Of a DNA stretch of 64,000 bases, positions 15,975-24,780 are shown one piece after another. Position numbers and translations under genes: made by a program. Origin of the DNA: G963662985 sp963662985 (GTDB lineage: Bacteria > Chloroflexota > Anaerolineae > Anaerolineales > UBA11579); contig OY760067.1 in NCBI GenBank assembly GCA_963662985.1, positions 620,001 to 684,000 of the forward strand, given 5' to 3'. The notes beneath the pieces are model-generated. The model saw nothing but the letters and a program-made list of their open reading frames with translations, was not told the DNA's origin and ran no database searches. Numbering within the stretch: the stretch's first letter is position 1; each line of letters starts with the position of its first letter.

Positions 15975-17296
15975 AGTCCCAACACCGCCTTTGCAAAGCT
16001 CAAAATGTCTCCCACAGCACCCAACAATGAGCGTCTTCGGGTCAATGCCTTCAACATCTTTTTATATTCTTTGCTCTTTCGTTTGCCATGCGAGGTGAAG
16101 AACAAGTCCAACACTTCATTCAAGAAATCCGGATAGACACTCATAAAGTGTGGATGTTTGTCCAACCACTTAATAAAATTACGATATTGTTTCATGTCTT
16201 GATAAACAAAACATTTTTTCAATTTCTTTTCATATCCTGCCAATTGTTGTTTAGTATAAACGCCTGCCTGATGTGCTTCAAAAGCAGTTTCTGCTGCCAA
16301 TCGACCTGCCGTGGCAGCCATGTTAGTGCCTTCAAAATGCATCGCATTCACCATGCTAGCCGCATCTCCCACAACCATCACACCATCATCAAACAAAGTC
16401 GGCATCCCACGATACCCGCCTTCAGGAATAATATGTGCGCCATATTCCAACAACGTGCCCTTTTCAAGCAAAGGTGCATACACCGAATGAGATAAATGGG
16501 CTTTCAAAATATCTTGCGGGCTCATCCCACTTTCCACCAAGGCATTCAAAGTGATTCCCACCCCAATCGAAACATTCGAAGCCCCAGAATAAATAAATCC
16601 CAAACCCGGCAAACCCTGAGATGAATCGCCCATCGTCATCACTGCCAGCCCATCATTCAAACCATGCAGACCAAAAAAGGCTTCCAAATCACCGCGCTCC
16701 ACTTGAATCAATTGTTTCACTGCCAACGCACATTGCTCGGGTTTAATATCCGCTTTAGCTAATCCTGCTTTTTGGGTCAACAAATTATTCACCCCTTCTG
16801 CAATGATAGTAATCGGTGCATAAATCACACCGTCTTCTCGGTCGGTTTGCACACCGATAATCTTGCCCGCATCATCTCTCACAAAATCCAACACAACCGT
16901 CTTCGGAATCAGCGTCACCCCAGCATCCACTGCCTGAGCCGCCCACCACGCATCAAATTTTGAACGGAGCACCACCCATTCTGCTGCAGGTGTTTCTCCC
17001 AAAGCGCCCCCTTCTTTTACGATCTTCGTCACCCCAGTCTCATCAAACATCCACACTCCGGCACGAGTCACCGGACGTTCCAACGGAGGTTTGCGCTCAT
17101 AAAAATCAGGCAAAATATCAATAAACGCATGTGGATAAATCGCCCCGCCAAAATAATTCTTCTCACCTGGCACACGCGCACGCTCCACCATTGCCACTTT
17201 CAACCCTTTTTGAGCAGCCACCATCGCAGCCGCACTGCCGCCAATCCCAGCCCCCACCACGATCACATCAAATTCAAAACGTCGCTCACTCATCAT
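15971..17296 (-). CDS. fixC: FixC electron transfer flavoprotein-quinone oxidoreductase
   Basis: This 441-residue FAD enzyme has the dinucleotide-binding motif VVGAGIGGSAAAMVAAQKG near the N-terminus and the ETF-QO-like motif GGAIYPHAF. A later GMPTLFDDGVMVVGDAASMVN segment is the second FAD-binding motif. It accepts electrons from FixAB and works with FixX. In FixABCX systems, electrons from NADH can be bifurcated to quinone and ferredoxin. GGAGCAAA precedes two tandem ATG codons, so the exact start is uncertain by one residue. It overlaps fixB upstream and fixX downstream by 4 nt each. No nitrogen-fixation genes are nearby, so a redox-balancing role is more likely here. Confidence 0.92.
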   Translation of the reverse strand: MMSERRFEFDVIVVGAGIGGSAAAMVAAQKGLKVAMVERARVPGEKNYFGGAIYPHAFIDILPDFYERKPPLERPVTRAGVWMFDETGVTKIVKEGGALGETPAAEWVVLRSKFDAWWAAQAVDAGVTLIPKTVVLDFVRDDAGKIIGVQTDREDGVIYAPITIIAEGVNNLLTQKAGLAKADIKPEQCALAVKQLIQVERGDLEAFFGLHGLNDGLAVMTMGDSSQGLPGLGFIYSGASNVSIGVGITLNALVESGMSPQDILKAHLSHSVYAPLLEKGTLLEYGAHIIPEGGYRGMPTLFDDGVMVVGDAASMVNAMHFEGTNMAATAGRLAAETAFEAHQAGVYTKQQLAGYEKKLKKCFVYQDMKQYRNFIKWLDKHPHFMSVYPDFLNEVLDLFFTSHGKRKSKEYKKMLKALTRRRSLLGAVGDILSFAKAVLGL

Positions 17297-18348
17297 TTTG
17301 CTCCCATCCCTGATTTCATCGCTTTCACTTGTGCAATCATCTCGGGCACAACCTCAAACAAATTCCCCACAATCCCCACATCTGCAATCGAAAAGATTGG
17401 AGCATCTGCATCTTGATTCACCGCAATAATCTTCTGAGAATTTTGCATCCCCACTCGATGTTGCACCGCGCCAGAAATGCCACATGCAATATACAATGCC
17501 GGATTCACCGTCTTTCCAGTCAATCCCACTTGAATCTCATGGCTCGCCCAGTTCGCATCCACACAGGCACGTGTCACTGCCAACTTACCTCCCATCACAT
17601 CTGCCAATTCTTTCAAAAGCACCAAACCATCTTTGCCACCAATCCCACGTCCCCCAGCCACAATCACATCTGCAAATTCAATTCCGCCAGTAGCCTGTGC
17701 CAAAAATTCTTGTGCCAAAATTTTCACTTGGTCATTCACAAAAGGTCGTTTCACTTCAAATTCAACAATTTTCCCTTTGCGAGTTTCATCCCTTTCCAAT
17801 GCCACAAACACATGCGGTCGTACCGTTGCCATTTGTGGTCGTGCAGTTTCACACACAATTGTCGCCATCAAGTTTCCACTAAACGCTGGGCGAGTAGCCA
17901 TCAACAAACATGGCATATCTTCTTTGGGTGGTCCAATCACCATTTGCGTACAATCGGCTGTCAAACCAGCGCTCAATTGCGCCGCCATACCACTTGCCAA
18001 GTCACGTCCTTGCGTAGTTGCCCCAATCAAAAAGATATCAGGTTGATGTTCTTCCATCATCTCAAACAAAGCATGTTGATAGACCTCATTGATATAAGTG
18101 CCACAATTTGCATCATCCACCAACATCACGTAGTCAGCACCATAGGAAATGGCTTCTTTCGCAATCTCTTGCACATGCTCGCCAATCACCACTGCCGTCA
18201 CATCATACTCAATTCCACAACCACCGCTCTCAACACCCAAAGCCACCGCATTGCGTGCCGCACCAATCAATTCCCAACTAACACTATCCGCTTTTCCTTG
18301 ATGAATTTCAACCATCGTCCAAATTTGCAACTTATCTGACTTACTCAT
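17293..18348 (-). CDS. fixB: FixB electron transfer flavoprotein alpha subunit
   Basis: This 351-residue alpha subunit of an electron transfer flavoprotein has the C-terminal FAD-binding region with IVAGGRGIGGKDGL and IACGISGAVQHRVGMQ. It pairs with FixA, the beta subunit encoded immediately upstream (4-nt overlap), and passes electrons to FixC. The start has GGGGGTGAAGG upstream, within the end of fixA. Length and motifs match EtfA/FixB. Confidence 0.93.
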   Translation of the reverse strand: MSKSDKLQIWTMVEIHQGKADSVSWELIGAARNAVALGVESGGCGIEYDVTAVVIGEHVQEIAKEAISYGADYVMLVDDANCGTYINEVYQHALFEMMEEHQPDIFLIGATTQGRDLASGMAAQLSAGLTADCTQMVIGPPKEDMPCLLMATRPAFSGNLMATIVCETARPQMATVRPHVFVALERDETRKGKIVEFEVKRPFVNDQVKILAQEFLAQATGGIEFADVIVAGGRGIGGKDGLVLLKELADVMGGKLAVTRACVDANWASHEIQVGLTGKTVNPALYIACGISGAVQHRVGMQNSQKIIAVNQDADAPIFSIADVGIVGNLFEVVPEMIAQVKAMKSGMGAK

Positions 18349-19169
18349 GCCTTCACCCCCAACAATTTCTCCAAATTCACCTTATTGAAAGCTGTGGTCA
18401 CTTTTTCTGCCAATTCCATCTCAACTGGCAAAACCTCTCCCATTTGTTTTAATTCAGGTGTAAAAGACCGGAACACCTTGGTTGGTGAACCTTTCAACCC
18501 CACTTTTTCCCTTTCAAAAGCCACAGGATCTCCAAATCCCCACACTTCAATTTCTTTAGTCATCGCATCCATCAACATTGGCAAAGATGCATAAGGAATC
18601 GCTGCCACTTCTTTCTGGCAAGTCAACAACATTGGCATTTTCACTTCAACCGTCTCACGATATTGTTCAGTCGTTCGTCGAATCACTGCCAATCCTTGTT
18701 CATCATCCATAGAAACAATTTCATTCACAAAGGTCAAAGTTGGCCATCCCAATCGGGCCCCCACTTGTGGGCCCACTTGCCCCGTGTCTCCATCAATCGC
18801 TTGTTTCCCCATAAAAATCACATCAATCGCTTCTTCTGCATGAATCTTTTTCAACACTTCCCATAAAACATAAGAGGTTGCCAACGTATCAGCTCCTGCA
18901 AACTCTCTTGCACTGATCAAAATCCCTCGGTCTGCGCCCATTTCAAAACATTCGCGAATGCTCGCTTCATTCGAAGCAGGACCCATTGAGATCACAGTGA
19001 TTTTTGCATCCATTTTCTGCTTCCATGCTCCCGCAACTGCCATTGCATGTGCATCATATGGATTCAAGATCGATGGTACTCCTTTCCGAATCAAACTCCC
19101 AGTTTCGGGGTCAATCCGAATATTCGTCGTATCAGGCACCTGTTTTACGGCTACAACAAAATGACGCAT
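18345..19169 (-). CDS. fixA: FixA electron transfer flavoprotein beta subunit
   Basis: This 274-residue beta subunit is recognisable by VVAVKQVPDTTNIRIDPETG at the N-terminus and the AMP/FAD-binding segment IFMGKQAIDGDTGQVGPQ. It forms the flavoprotein dimer with FixB and is the probable NADH-facing, bifurcating part of FixABCX. It is the first gene of the fixABCX block, with AAAGGAAAA before the ATG. The mannose-6-phosphate isomerase gene ends about 60 nt upstream on the same strand, and no terminator was seen between them, so they may share a transcript. Confidence 0.93.
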   Translation of the reverse strand: MRHFVVAVKQVPDTTNIRIDPETGSLIRKGVPSILNPYDAHAMAVAGAWKQKMDAKITVISMGPASNEASIRECFEMGADRGILISAREFAGADTLATSYVLWEVLKKIHAEEAIDVIFMGKQAIDGDTGQVGPQVGARLGWPTLTFVNEIVSMDDEQGLAVIRRTTEQYRETVEVKMPMLLTCQKEVAAIPYASLPMLMDAMTKEIEVWGFGDPVAFEREKVGLKGSPTKVFRSFTPELKQMGEVLPVEMELAEKVTTAFNKVNLEKLLGVKA

Positions 19170-19228
19170 AGATTTTCCTTTCTCCTTGAAAAAACTATTT
19201 CAACAATAATAAAAAAATTCACTACAGT

Positions 19229-20194
19229 CTAAATTGTAATTTTAATCAGCTCCACTGAGCTATTTGCAACAAATTTATAGTCTCCCAAAGTGGCGGGCAA
19301 CAGCACAAACTGAATCGCCTTCATCGCCACATCATTCACAAAACATTCCCCATTCATCAATCCCCAAATCTCAAATCGTTCCCCATCACAAGTCCCCATC
19401 AAATTTTCACCAGCATCCAAGCGCACTCGTTCAATCGTAAAAGCCTTTGCTTCAAACTTATTCTCTACCTCTTCAAATCGAGTTGGGCGCAAATTTACCG
19501 CATCAAAATCAATCACATCCATTGCTTTTTCCAAGTGCAATGGTCGGCTCTTCCCATTCGCATCCACACGATTCCAGTCAAACACTCGGTAAGTTGAATT
19601 AGAGTTTTGTTGCACTTCAGCAAGCACCACCCCATGCCCCAAACCGCAATGCACCACCCCAGATGGAATATTGATAATATCACCCACCTTCACTGGCACC
19701 GTATGCAAACAAGTTTCAATTTCACCTACATCCACAGCTGTTTGGAAGCTTTCCTTTGTCACACCTTCTTCCAACCCATAGACAATCTCCGCCCCATCAT
19801 CCGCTTTCAACAGATACCAAAGCTCACTCTTCCCCAAATCATTCTCATGCGCCATCCCATAGGCATCATCCGGATGAACCTGCACAGACAACGGTTTATT
19901 CACATCTAAAATCTTAATCAATAAAGGAAAACGATCCGCAAACTTACTCTCACGAAAACTTTCCCCCACTAGTTCAAACTCGAATTCAGCAAAAAGATCC
20001 GCCAATCCTCTCCCTGCATAGTTCCCATTCGCAACTTTTGTCTCTCCATCGGGATGAGCAGACATCTCCCAACTCTCAGCCACAATCCCTTCTGGCAACT
20101 CTCTTCCCAAAAACTCTAAATGGCGCCCCCCCCACAAATAATCTTTATAAACAGGTTTAAATAACAACGGATAGGCTTGAAATTTGGTTGACAT
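19229..20194 (-). CDS. manA: Mannose-6-phosphate isomerase, class I
   Basis: This 322-residue cupin-type enzyme interconverts mannose-6-phosphate and fructose-6-phosphate. The N-terminal YLWGGRHLEFLG and the metal-binding QVHPDDAYG motif with downstream GKSELWYLL are characteristic. A central Gly-Val-Val-His element (IPSGVVHCGLGHG) supplies further metal ligands. The ATG at 20194 has an ideal AAGGAG seven bases upstream. A longer in-frame start at 20278 would add a hydrophobic stretch with no Shine-Dalgarno and is rejected. It is cytoplasmic and lies upstream of fixABCX on the same strand. Confidence 0.9.
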   Translation of the reverse strand: MSTKFQAYPLLFKPVYKDYLWGGRHLEFLGRELPEGIVAESWEMSAHPDGETKVANGNYAGRGLADLFAEFEFELVGESFRESKFADRFPLLIKILDVNKPLSVQVHPDDAYGMAHENDLGKSELWYLLKADDGAEIVYGLEEGVTKESFQTAVDVGEIETCLHTVPVKVGDIINIPSGVVHCGLGHGVVLAEVQQNSNSTYRVFDWNRVDANGKSRPLHLEKAMDVIDFDAVNLRPTRFEEVENKFEAKAFTIERVRLDAGENLMGTCDGERFEIWGLMNGECFVNDVAMKAIQFVLLPATLGDYKFVANSSVELIKITI

Positions 20195-20410
20195 AGAGCT
20201 CCTTATCATTCGTATCTTATTAATAATACCTGATTTTATTATGAAAAAAAATAACAAACAAATGAAAATGTTTTTCAATAATAAACCATGTTATTGTATT
20301 CCTGATTAGATTCCTTTTCAAGCGAACCATCTTAAACAGATTGATAAAATAAATCAAAATAAACGAGGGTATAATAAATGGGAAAGAAAAAAAAACATAA
20401 AGGAAAGAAA

Positions 20411-21283
20411 ATGACATACTCAAAAAATACAATCAAAGCAATGCTTAAAATTCAACAAGGCGAAATGTTTGGTTATAAAATTTACAACGCCTTAGCAGAA
20501 CAAGTAAAAGATGAACAAAACGCAGCAGTCCTTCGAAAGATTGCAAACGAAGAATTTAAACATTATCAAAAATTCAAATCCTACACAGGCAAAGAGGTCA
20601 AAGTTAGCGATAGAAAAATCAAGATATTCACCTTCTTCGCCAAAATCCTTGGCCTCGTATTCAGCCTACGTTGGATGGAATCACGAGAAGCAGATCTAAG
20701 TGAATATGAAATTGTCGAAAAAGAAATTCCTGAAATCCGCACCATCATCGAAGATGAAGAAGAACACGAACAAGAATTAATCGAAATGATCGACGAAGAA
20801 CAACTCAACTATATGTCATCTGTCGTCCTTGGTCTCAATGATGCTCTCGTAGAACTCACCGGTGCCCTCGCCGGGTTCACCCTCTCCATTCAAAATTCAA
20901 AAACAATTGCCTTCTTAGGCCTCATCACCGGCATTTCCGCATCCTTCTCCATGGCCGCTAGCGAATATCTTTCTACCAAAGCAGAAGATAATGCCGAAGT
21001 GGACGCTGGAAAAGCCTCATTGTATACAGGCATTGCCTATGTTCTCACCGTTATCGCTTTAGTAGTGCCTTTCTTTATCATCAATAACTACTTTGTCAGC
21101 CTCGGTGTCACCGTCCTAATCGCCATCACCATCATCGCCATTTTCAACTACTACCTTGCGATTGCGAAAAGAGAAAACTTCCGAAAAAGATTTACTGAAA
21201 TGGCTGTCATCAGCATTGGTGTTGCTGCCATTTCATTCATGATTGGGTTTGTTGTCAAAAAATATTTTGGTCTTGAAATCTAA
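20411..21283 (+). CDS. Ferritin-like/VIT1 fusion iron transporter (MbfA-type)
   Basis: This roughly 290-residue fusion has an N-terminal rubrerythrin/ferritin-like four-helix domain (about 1-125) with carboxylate-His motifs such as NEEFKHYQKF and EDEEEHEQEL. A VIT1/CCC1-type membrane domain (about 130-290) with five helices and the motif GLNDALVELTGALAGF follows. Proteins of this erythrin-VIT1 group export iron or manganese, the ferritin part collecting metal for the transporter. Start choice: AAAGGA precedes ATG at 20411. An earlier ATG at 20378 lies almost on the predicted start of transcription behind TATAAT at 20370-20375, and would add only a Lys-rich stretch. Urocanate hydratase follows after 33 nt. 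Confidence 0.85.
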   Translation: MTYSKNTIKAMLKIQQGEMFGYKIYNALAEQVKDEQNAAVLRKIANEEFKHYQKFKSYTGKEVKVSDRKIKIFTFFAKILGLVFSLRWMESREADLSEYEIVEKEIPEIRTIIEDEEEHEQELIEMIDEEQLNYMSSVVLGLNDALVELTGALAGFTLSIQNSKTIAFLGLITGISASFSMAASEYLSTKAEDNAEVDAGKASLYTGIAYVLTVIALVVPFFIINNYFVSLGVTVLIAITIIAIFNYYLAIAKRENFRKRFTEMAVISIGVAAISFMIGFVVKKYFGLEI

Positions 21284-21316
21284 TCATTAAAAACTAAATA
21301 ATAAGGAGTTCAGGAG

Positions 21317-23326
21317 ATGAAAAATCAAACCATTGCAAACGCTATGCAGATCAAACTCGACAACATCCTCCCACCCAAAAAAGAATTTCAAGAAGGCATC
21401 CGACGCGCCCCCAAACGCGAGCTAACTCTCACCCAAAGAGAGATGGAACTCGCCCTCAAAAACGCCCTGCGTTATATCCCTTCTGAACTGCATGCCTCTT
21501 TGGCTCCTGAATTCCTAGAAGAACTCCAAACCACTGGCCGCATTTACGGCTACCGTTATCGTCCAGAAGGTCGCATCTATGGCAAACCCATCGATCAATA
21601 CCAAAGTAAATGTATTGAAGGCAAAGCCTTCCAAGTCATGATCGACAACAATCTCGATTTTGAAATCGCCCTCTACCCTTACGAACTCGTCACCTACGGT
21701 GAAACAGGGCAAGTCTGCCAAAATTGGATGCAATATCAGCTCATCAAAAAATATCTAGAAAATCTCACCGACGAACTCACCTTAGTCGTCATGTCAGGTC
21801 ATCCTCTAGGTCTTTTCCGTTCCTCCAAAACCTCTCCTCGTGTAGTCATCACCAACGCCCTCATGATTGGTGAATTTGACAATCAACTTGATTGGCAAAA
21901 AGCCATGGCACTCGGTGTCGCCAACTACGGTCAAATGACCGCTGGTGGTTGGATGTATATCGGACCTCAAGGCATTGTCCATGGCACCTTCAACACTCTC
22001 ATCAATGCTGGTCGCCTATTCCTCGGCGTCCCTCAAGATGGCGACCTCGCAGGCAAACTCTATGTCACCTCAGGCCTTGGCGGCATGAGTGGCGCCCAAG
22101 CCAAAGCTGTAGAAATTGCCAATGGTGTTGGCATCTTTGCTGAAGTAGACTACTCTCGCATCGAAACACGCCACAAACAAGGCTGGGTATCCGAAATCAC
22201 AGAGGATGCCCAAAAAGCATTCGCACTAGCAGAACAACATAAAACAAGTGGTAAAACCATTTCCATCGCCTATCACGGCAACATCGTCGATTTGCTCGCC
22301 TACGCGGTCGAAAACGATATTCACATCGACCTGCTCTCCGACCAAACTTCTTGTCACGCTGCCTACGATGGGGGCTATTGCCCTGCTGGGCTCACCTTTG
22401 CCCAACGTACAGAAATGCTCAAATCAGACAAAGACACTTTCCGTACCTTGGTCGACGCCTCTCTCCAAAAACATTTCTCCCTCATCAAAACCCTTGTCGA
22501 CCGCGGCGTCTATTTCTTTGACTATGGCAACAGCTTTATGAAAGCCGTTTTTGACGCTGGTGTCAAACAGATTGCTAAAAACGGCCACGATACCTCTGAA
22601 GGTTTTATCTTCCCCTCTTATGTAGAAGACATTATGGGTCCTCTCCTATTTGATTATGGCTATGGCCCCTTCCGTTGGGTCTGCCTTTCCGGCAACCCCG
22701 AAGACCTCGACAAAACCGATGCCGCCGCAATGAGCGTCATAGATCCTAATCGCCGTGGTCAAGATCGTGATAACTATATCTGGATTCGCGATGCCAAAAA
22801 AAACAAACTCGTTGTCGGCACCCAAGCCCGCATTCTCTATCAAGATGCCCTCGGACGCCGCGATATCGCTCTCAAATTTAACCAAATGGTACGCGATGGT
22901 GAAGTCGGCCCCATCATGCTCGGTCGTGACCATCACGATACTGGTGGCACTGATTCGCCCTTCCGTGAAACCGCCAACATCAAAGATGGCTCCAACATCA
23001 TGGCCGACATGGCCACCCAATGTTTTGTAGGCAATGCCGCCCGTGGCATGAGCCTCGTCGCCCTTCACAACGGTGGTGGCGTAGGCATTGGCAAAGCCAT
23101 TAATGGGGGCTTCGGCATGGTGCTCGATGGCTCTGAACGAGTCGATACCATCCTCAACCTCGCCATGCCTTGGGATGTCATGGTCGGTGTCGGTCGCCGT
23201 GCCTGGGCACGCAATGACCATTCCATCGAAACTGTCATTGAACATAACCAAACCAATCAATGGCAAGAGCAAATCACCTTGCCCTACTTGGTCGACCAAA
23301 CTTTATTGGATGACCTCTTAAAATAA
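21317..23326 (+). CDS. hutU: Urocanate hydratase
   Basis: This 669-residue urocanase, of the longer form of the family, converts urocanate to imidazolonepropionate in histidine breakdown using tightly bound NAD+. Visible motifs are TSGLGGMSGAQ for NAD binding, GGYCPAG (the catalytic-region Cys) and the long conserved block with GRDHHDTGGTDSPFRET and HNGGGVGIGKAINGG. AAGGAG precedes the ATG by 9 nt. The other hut genes are not in this window. The close upstream neighbour is an iron exporter gene 33 nt away, an unusual partner. A strong terminator follows. Confidence 0.95.
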   Translation: MKNQTIANAMQIKLDNILPPKKEFQEGIRRAPKRELTLTQREMELALKNALRYIPSELHASLAPEFLEELQTTGRIYGYRYRPEGRIYGKPIDQYQSKCIEGKAFQVMIDNNLDFEIALYPYELVTYGETGQVCQNWMQYQLIKKYLENLTDELTLVVMSGHPLGLFRSSKTSPRVVITNALMIGEFDNQLDWQKAMALGVANYGQMTAGGWMYIGPQGIVHGTFNTLINAGRLFLGVPQDGDLAGKLYVTSGLGGMSGAQAKAVEIANGVGIFAEVDYSRIETRHKQGWVSEITEDAQKAFALAEQHKTSGKTISIAYHGNIVDLLAYAVENDIHIDLLSDQTSCHAAYDGGYCPAGLTFAQRTEMLKSDKDTFRTLVDASLQKHFSLIKTLVDRGVYFFDYGNSFMKAVFDAGVKQIAKNGHDTSEGFIFPSYVEDIMGPLLFDYGYGPFRWVCLSGNPEDLDKTDAAAMSVIDPNRRGQDRDNYIWIRDAKKNKLVVGTQARILYQDALGRRDIALKFNQMVRDGEVGPIMLGRDHHDTGGTDSPFRETANIKDGSNIMADMATQCFVGNAARGMSLVALHNGGGVGIGKAINGGFGMVLDGSERVDTILNLAMPWDVMVGVGRRAWARNDHSIETVIEHNQTNQWQEQITLPYLVDQTLLDDLLK

Positions 23327-23348
23327 AATATTGAATAAAAAAAAATAA

Positions 23349-23376
23349 AAAGGACTGCAATTGCAGTCCTTTTTTC
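23349..23376 (+). terminator. Intrinsic terminator after hutU
   Basis: The perfect palindromic stem AAGGACTGCAA / TTGCAGTCCTT is followed by a T run. It may also act in the opposite direction for the convergent padR gene because an A run precedes it. Confidence 0.9.
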
Positions 23377-23402
23377 GATGGAGTGTTTCAACAAGTCCAG
23401 TT

Positions 23403-23861
23403 TCACAAAACTTTTTCTGCTCTGTCAAGCAATTTTGTAATCTGTTCTTGACGCAACTTTAAGTACTCAACCCATTCATTCATTGCAGTTTTTCCGCCTT
23501 CAGTGATCTCATACATCCGTCTTGCCGGGCCCTTAGAATCCACTTCGTCCACACTTGAAGCAACCAATCCCATTTCTTCCATACGCATTAATTTGCGGTA
23601 CAAAATACTAGAGTTGAAGGGTTCATTATAGAATTCTTTCAAAGATTCCATCAATTGATACCCATAAGAAGCATTCTCAGCTAACAAAACCAATAATGCA
23701 GCTTCCAATTGCTGATGATTACGTCGTTGTCCGGGTCCTCTTCTTGGGCCGCCATGCATCCGTCCACCATTCATTGGTCCACCATGGGAGTGCATCCCAC
23801 GTCCACGTCCTCGATGCCCAAATTCAGCATCTCGATAATTTTGATTAAAATTTCTATTCAT
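23403..23861 (-). CDS. PadR-family transcriptional regulator with Gly/Arg/His-rich N-terminus
   Basis: This 152-residue regulator has a PadR winged-helix domain at about residues 45-125: LLAENASYGYQLMESLKEF, then SSILYRKLMRMEEMGLV and the wing segment GPARRMYEITEGG. A C-terminal coiled helix for dimerisation follows. The first 45 residues are rich in Gly, Arg and His and probably disordered; they could bind metal or nucleic acid. The promoter in front of the gene carries two copies of the 12-mer TTAAGCACATAG, which suggests autorepression. The inducer and other targets are unknown. It is convergent with hutU. Confidence 0.88.
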   Translation of the reverse strand: MNRNFNQNYRDAEFGHRGRGRGMHSHGGPMNGGRMHGGPRRGPGQRRNHQQLEAALLVLLAENASYGYQLMESLKEFYNEPFNSSILYRKLMRMEEMGLVASSVDEVDSKGPARRMYEITEGGKTAMNEWVEYLKLRQEQITKLLDRAEKVL

Positions 23862-23883
23862 TTTTTTCCTTTCTACACATAAA

Positions 23884-23933
23884 CTATGTGCTTAATACAA
23901 ATAGATTATACAGTATCTATGTGCTTAAGTCAA
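23884..23933 (-). promoter_or_regulatory. padR promoter with twin operators
   Basis: On the minus strand, TTGACT (23928-23933) and TATAAT (23905-23910) are 17 bases apart. The 12-mer TTAAGCACATAG occurs twice: once overlapping the end of the -35 box and entering the spacer (23917-23928), and once just downstream of the -10 box (23884-23895). The copies are 33 bp apart in the same orientation, or three helical turns. This is the geometry of an autorepressed promoter. Confidence 0.75.
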
Positions 23934-23943
23934 CTAGTTTGCG

Positions 23944-23973
23944 CAAAAAAGAGCCCCAATTTAAAATTGGGGC
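23944..23973 (-). terminator. Terminator of the sortase-like gene
   Basis: On the minus strand the stem CCCCAATTT / AAATTGGGG is followed by CTCTTTTTT. It lies about 28 nt beyond the stop of the gene at 24001-24540. Confidence 0.85.
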
Positions 23974-24000
23974 ATGAAAAAAAGGAGATTATTATATTAT

Positions 24001-24540
24001 CTATTTTTTTGGAGACGCTTGAATGAACAACAAACCCCAAGAGGAATGTCCTTCAGCTGCAATACATGTTTGGAAAGTCACCCAACCATTCTTATAGGCT
24101 TGATTGAAAACTTGCATCGCAGTCATTTTTGAACCACTACCATTATTGCTTACAAATGGCTTTGAAAAATCGTCCGGATCAGATGCCTTATATCGCAACA
24201 CATTGGTAATCACAAACACTTGGCTTGTACCGTCAGAATATTTCACAGTCACTTCTTGCCCAATATACATTGCTGGGAAATACATCCCCATCAAATAGTT
24301 ATGTGCCAACAAACCAACTGCGCCTTTGTTACTAGCTGTTGAATATTGTCCTACGCTCCAATCATTTGGAACGCCATCACCATTTTGAGAAATATTCGCT
24401 TGAAACAACCCTGCCACAGACACTTGAGAAGCTTGTTTAGATTTCAAATAGTTGCCACTAGCTTCTGCATTCACCGGCAAAACTAAAGTCAAAACAAACA
24501 CAACCAACAACACAGCTAAAATTTTCTTTGAAGTACGCAT
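24001..24540 (-). CDS. Secreted sortase-like domain protein under c-di-GMP riboswitch control
   Basis: This 179-residue secreted protein has a signal peptide (about 1-27, cleavage near Ala-Glu-Ala). The mature part resembles a sortase-fold beta-barrel: LLAHNYL holds His80 at the sortase His position, IGQEVTVKYSDG forms typical strands, and FQTCIA holds Cys159. The Arg expected in the strand after the Cys is not visible (WGLLFI instead of an Arg-containing motif), so transpeptidase activity is doubtful; it may be a non-canonical sortase or a binding derivative. No C-terminal anchor is present. A c-di-GMP-I riboswitch with its own terminator lies 80-220 nt upstream, so expression should follow the motile/sessile switch. 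The family call is tentative. Confidence 0.6.
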   Translation of the reverse strand: MRTSKKILAVLLVVFVLTLVLPVNAEASGNYLKSKQASQVSVAGLFQANISQNGDGVPNDWSVGQYSTASNKGAVGLLAHNYLMGMYFPAMYIGQEVTVKYSDGTSQVFVITNVLRYKASDPDDFSKPFVSNNGSGSKMTAMQVFNQAYKNGWVTFQTCIAAEGHSSWGLLFIQASPKK

Positions 24541-24623
24541 CTTCTTTTCCTTTCAAAAGAACATTTTTCAAATATTTTGTAAAAATATTCAATGAAAGTT
24601 TTTCCATTTTTCGATGCATGCTT
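24541..24623 (-). other. 5' leader between riboswitch terminator and start codon
   Basis: This is the remaining leader of the sortase-like mRNA, minus strand. Apart from a purine-rich AAAGGAAAAG Shine-Dalgarno before the ATG, I see no further structured element. It belongs to the 412-base stretch without a gene (24541-24952). That stretch otherwise holds the riboswitch, its terminator, the promoter of this transcript and, at its right end, a TATAAT box (24915-24920) for the plus-strand gene that starts at 24962. Confidence 0.6.
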
Positions 24624-24654
24624 AAAAAAGAAAAACTACCTTTTAGAAAGGTAG
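24624..24654 (-). terminator. Riboswitch expression-platform terminator
   Basis: On the minus strand the stem CTACCTTT / AAAGGTAG, with a 3-nt loop, is followed by a long T-rich run. It stands directly after the c-di-GMP aptamer and before the coding region, so it is the likely switch element. Confidence 0.85.
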
Positions 24655-24671
24655 CTTCTGACTTTTTAATC

Positions 24672-24760
24672 GCTATCCTTTCGGTAACTGGCTGTCATAC
24701 ACTTTCGTGGTTAGACCCTATAGCTTTGCGTCACAAGATTTCTCTTGTTTTGCCTTTTCG
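24672..24760 (-). ncRNA. Cyclic di-GMP-I (GEMM) riboswitch aptamer
   Basis: Read on the minus strand, the segment shows the GEMM-I consensus in order. GGCAAA is followed by a stem ACAAGA / TCTTGT with a GAAA tetraloop, then GACGCAAAGC, then GGGTCTAA, a second stem with a GAAA loop, and finally CAGCCAGTTACCG. These are the elements that form the c-di-GMP pocket and the tetraloop receptor. A terminator follows at 24624-24654 and the secreted sortase-like protein gene at 24540. Whether ligand turns expression on or off cannot be decided by reading alone. Confidence 0.92.
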
Positions 24761-24780
24761 TATGATATTTTTACAACCTC

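Noticed and set aside
20195..20278. Longer start of manA adding a hydrophobic N-terminus
   Set aside because: The family has no signal peptide, and AAGGAG is correctly placed for the ATG at 20194.
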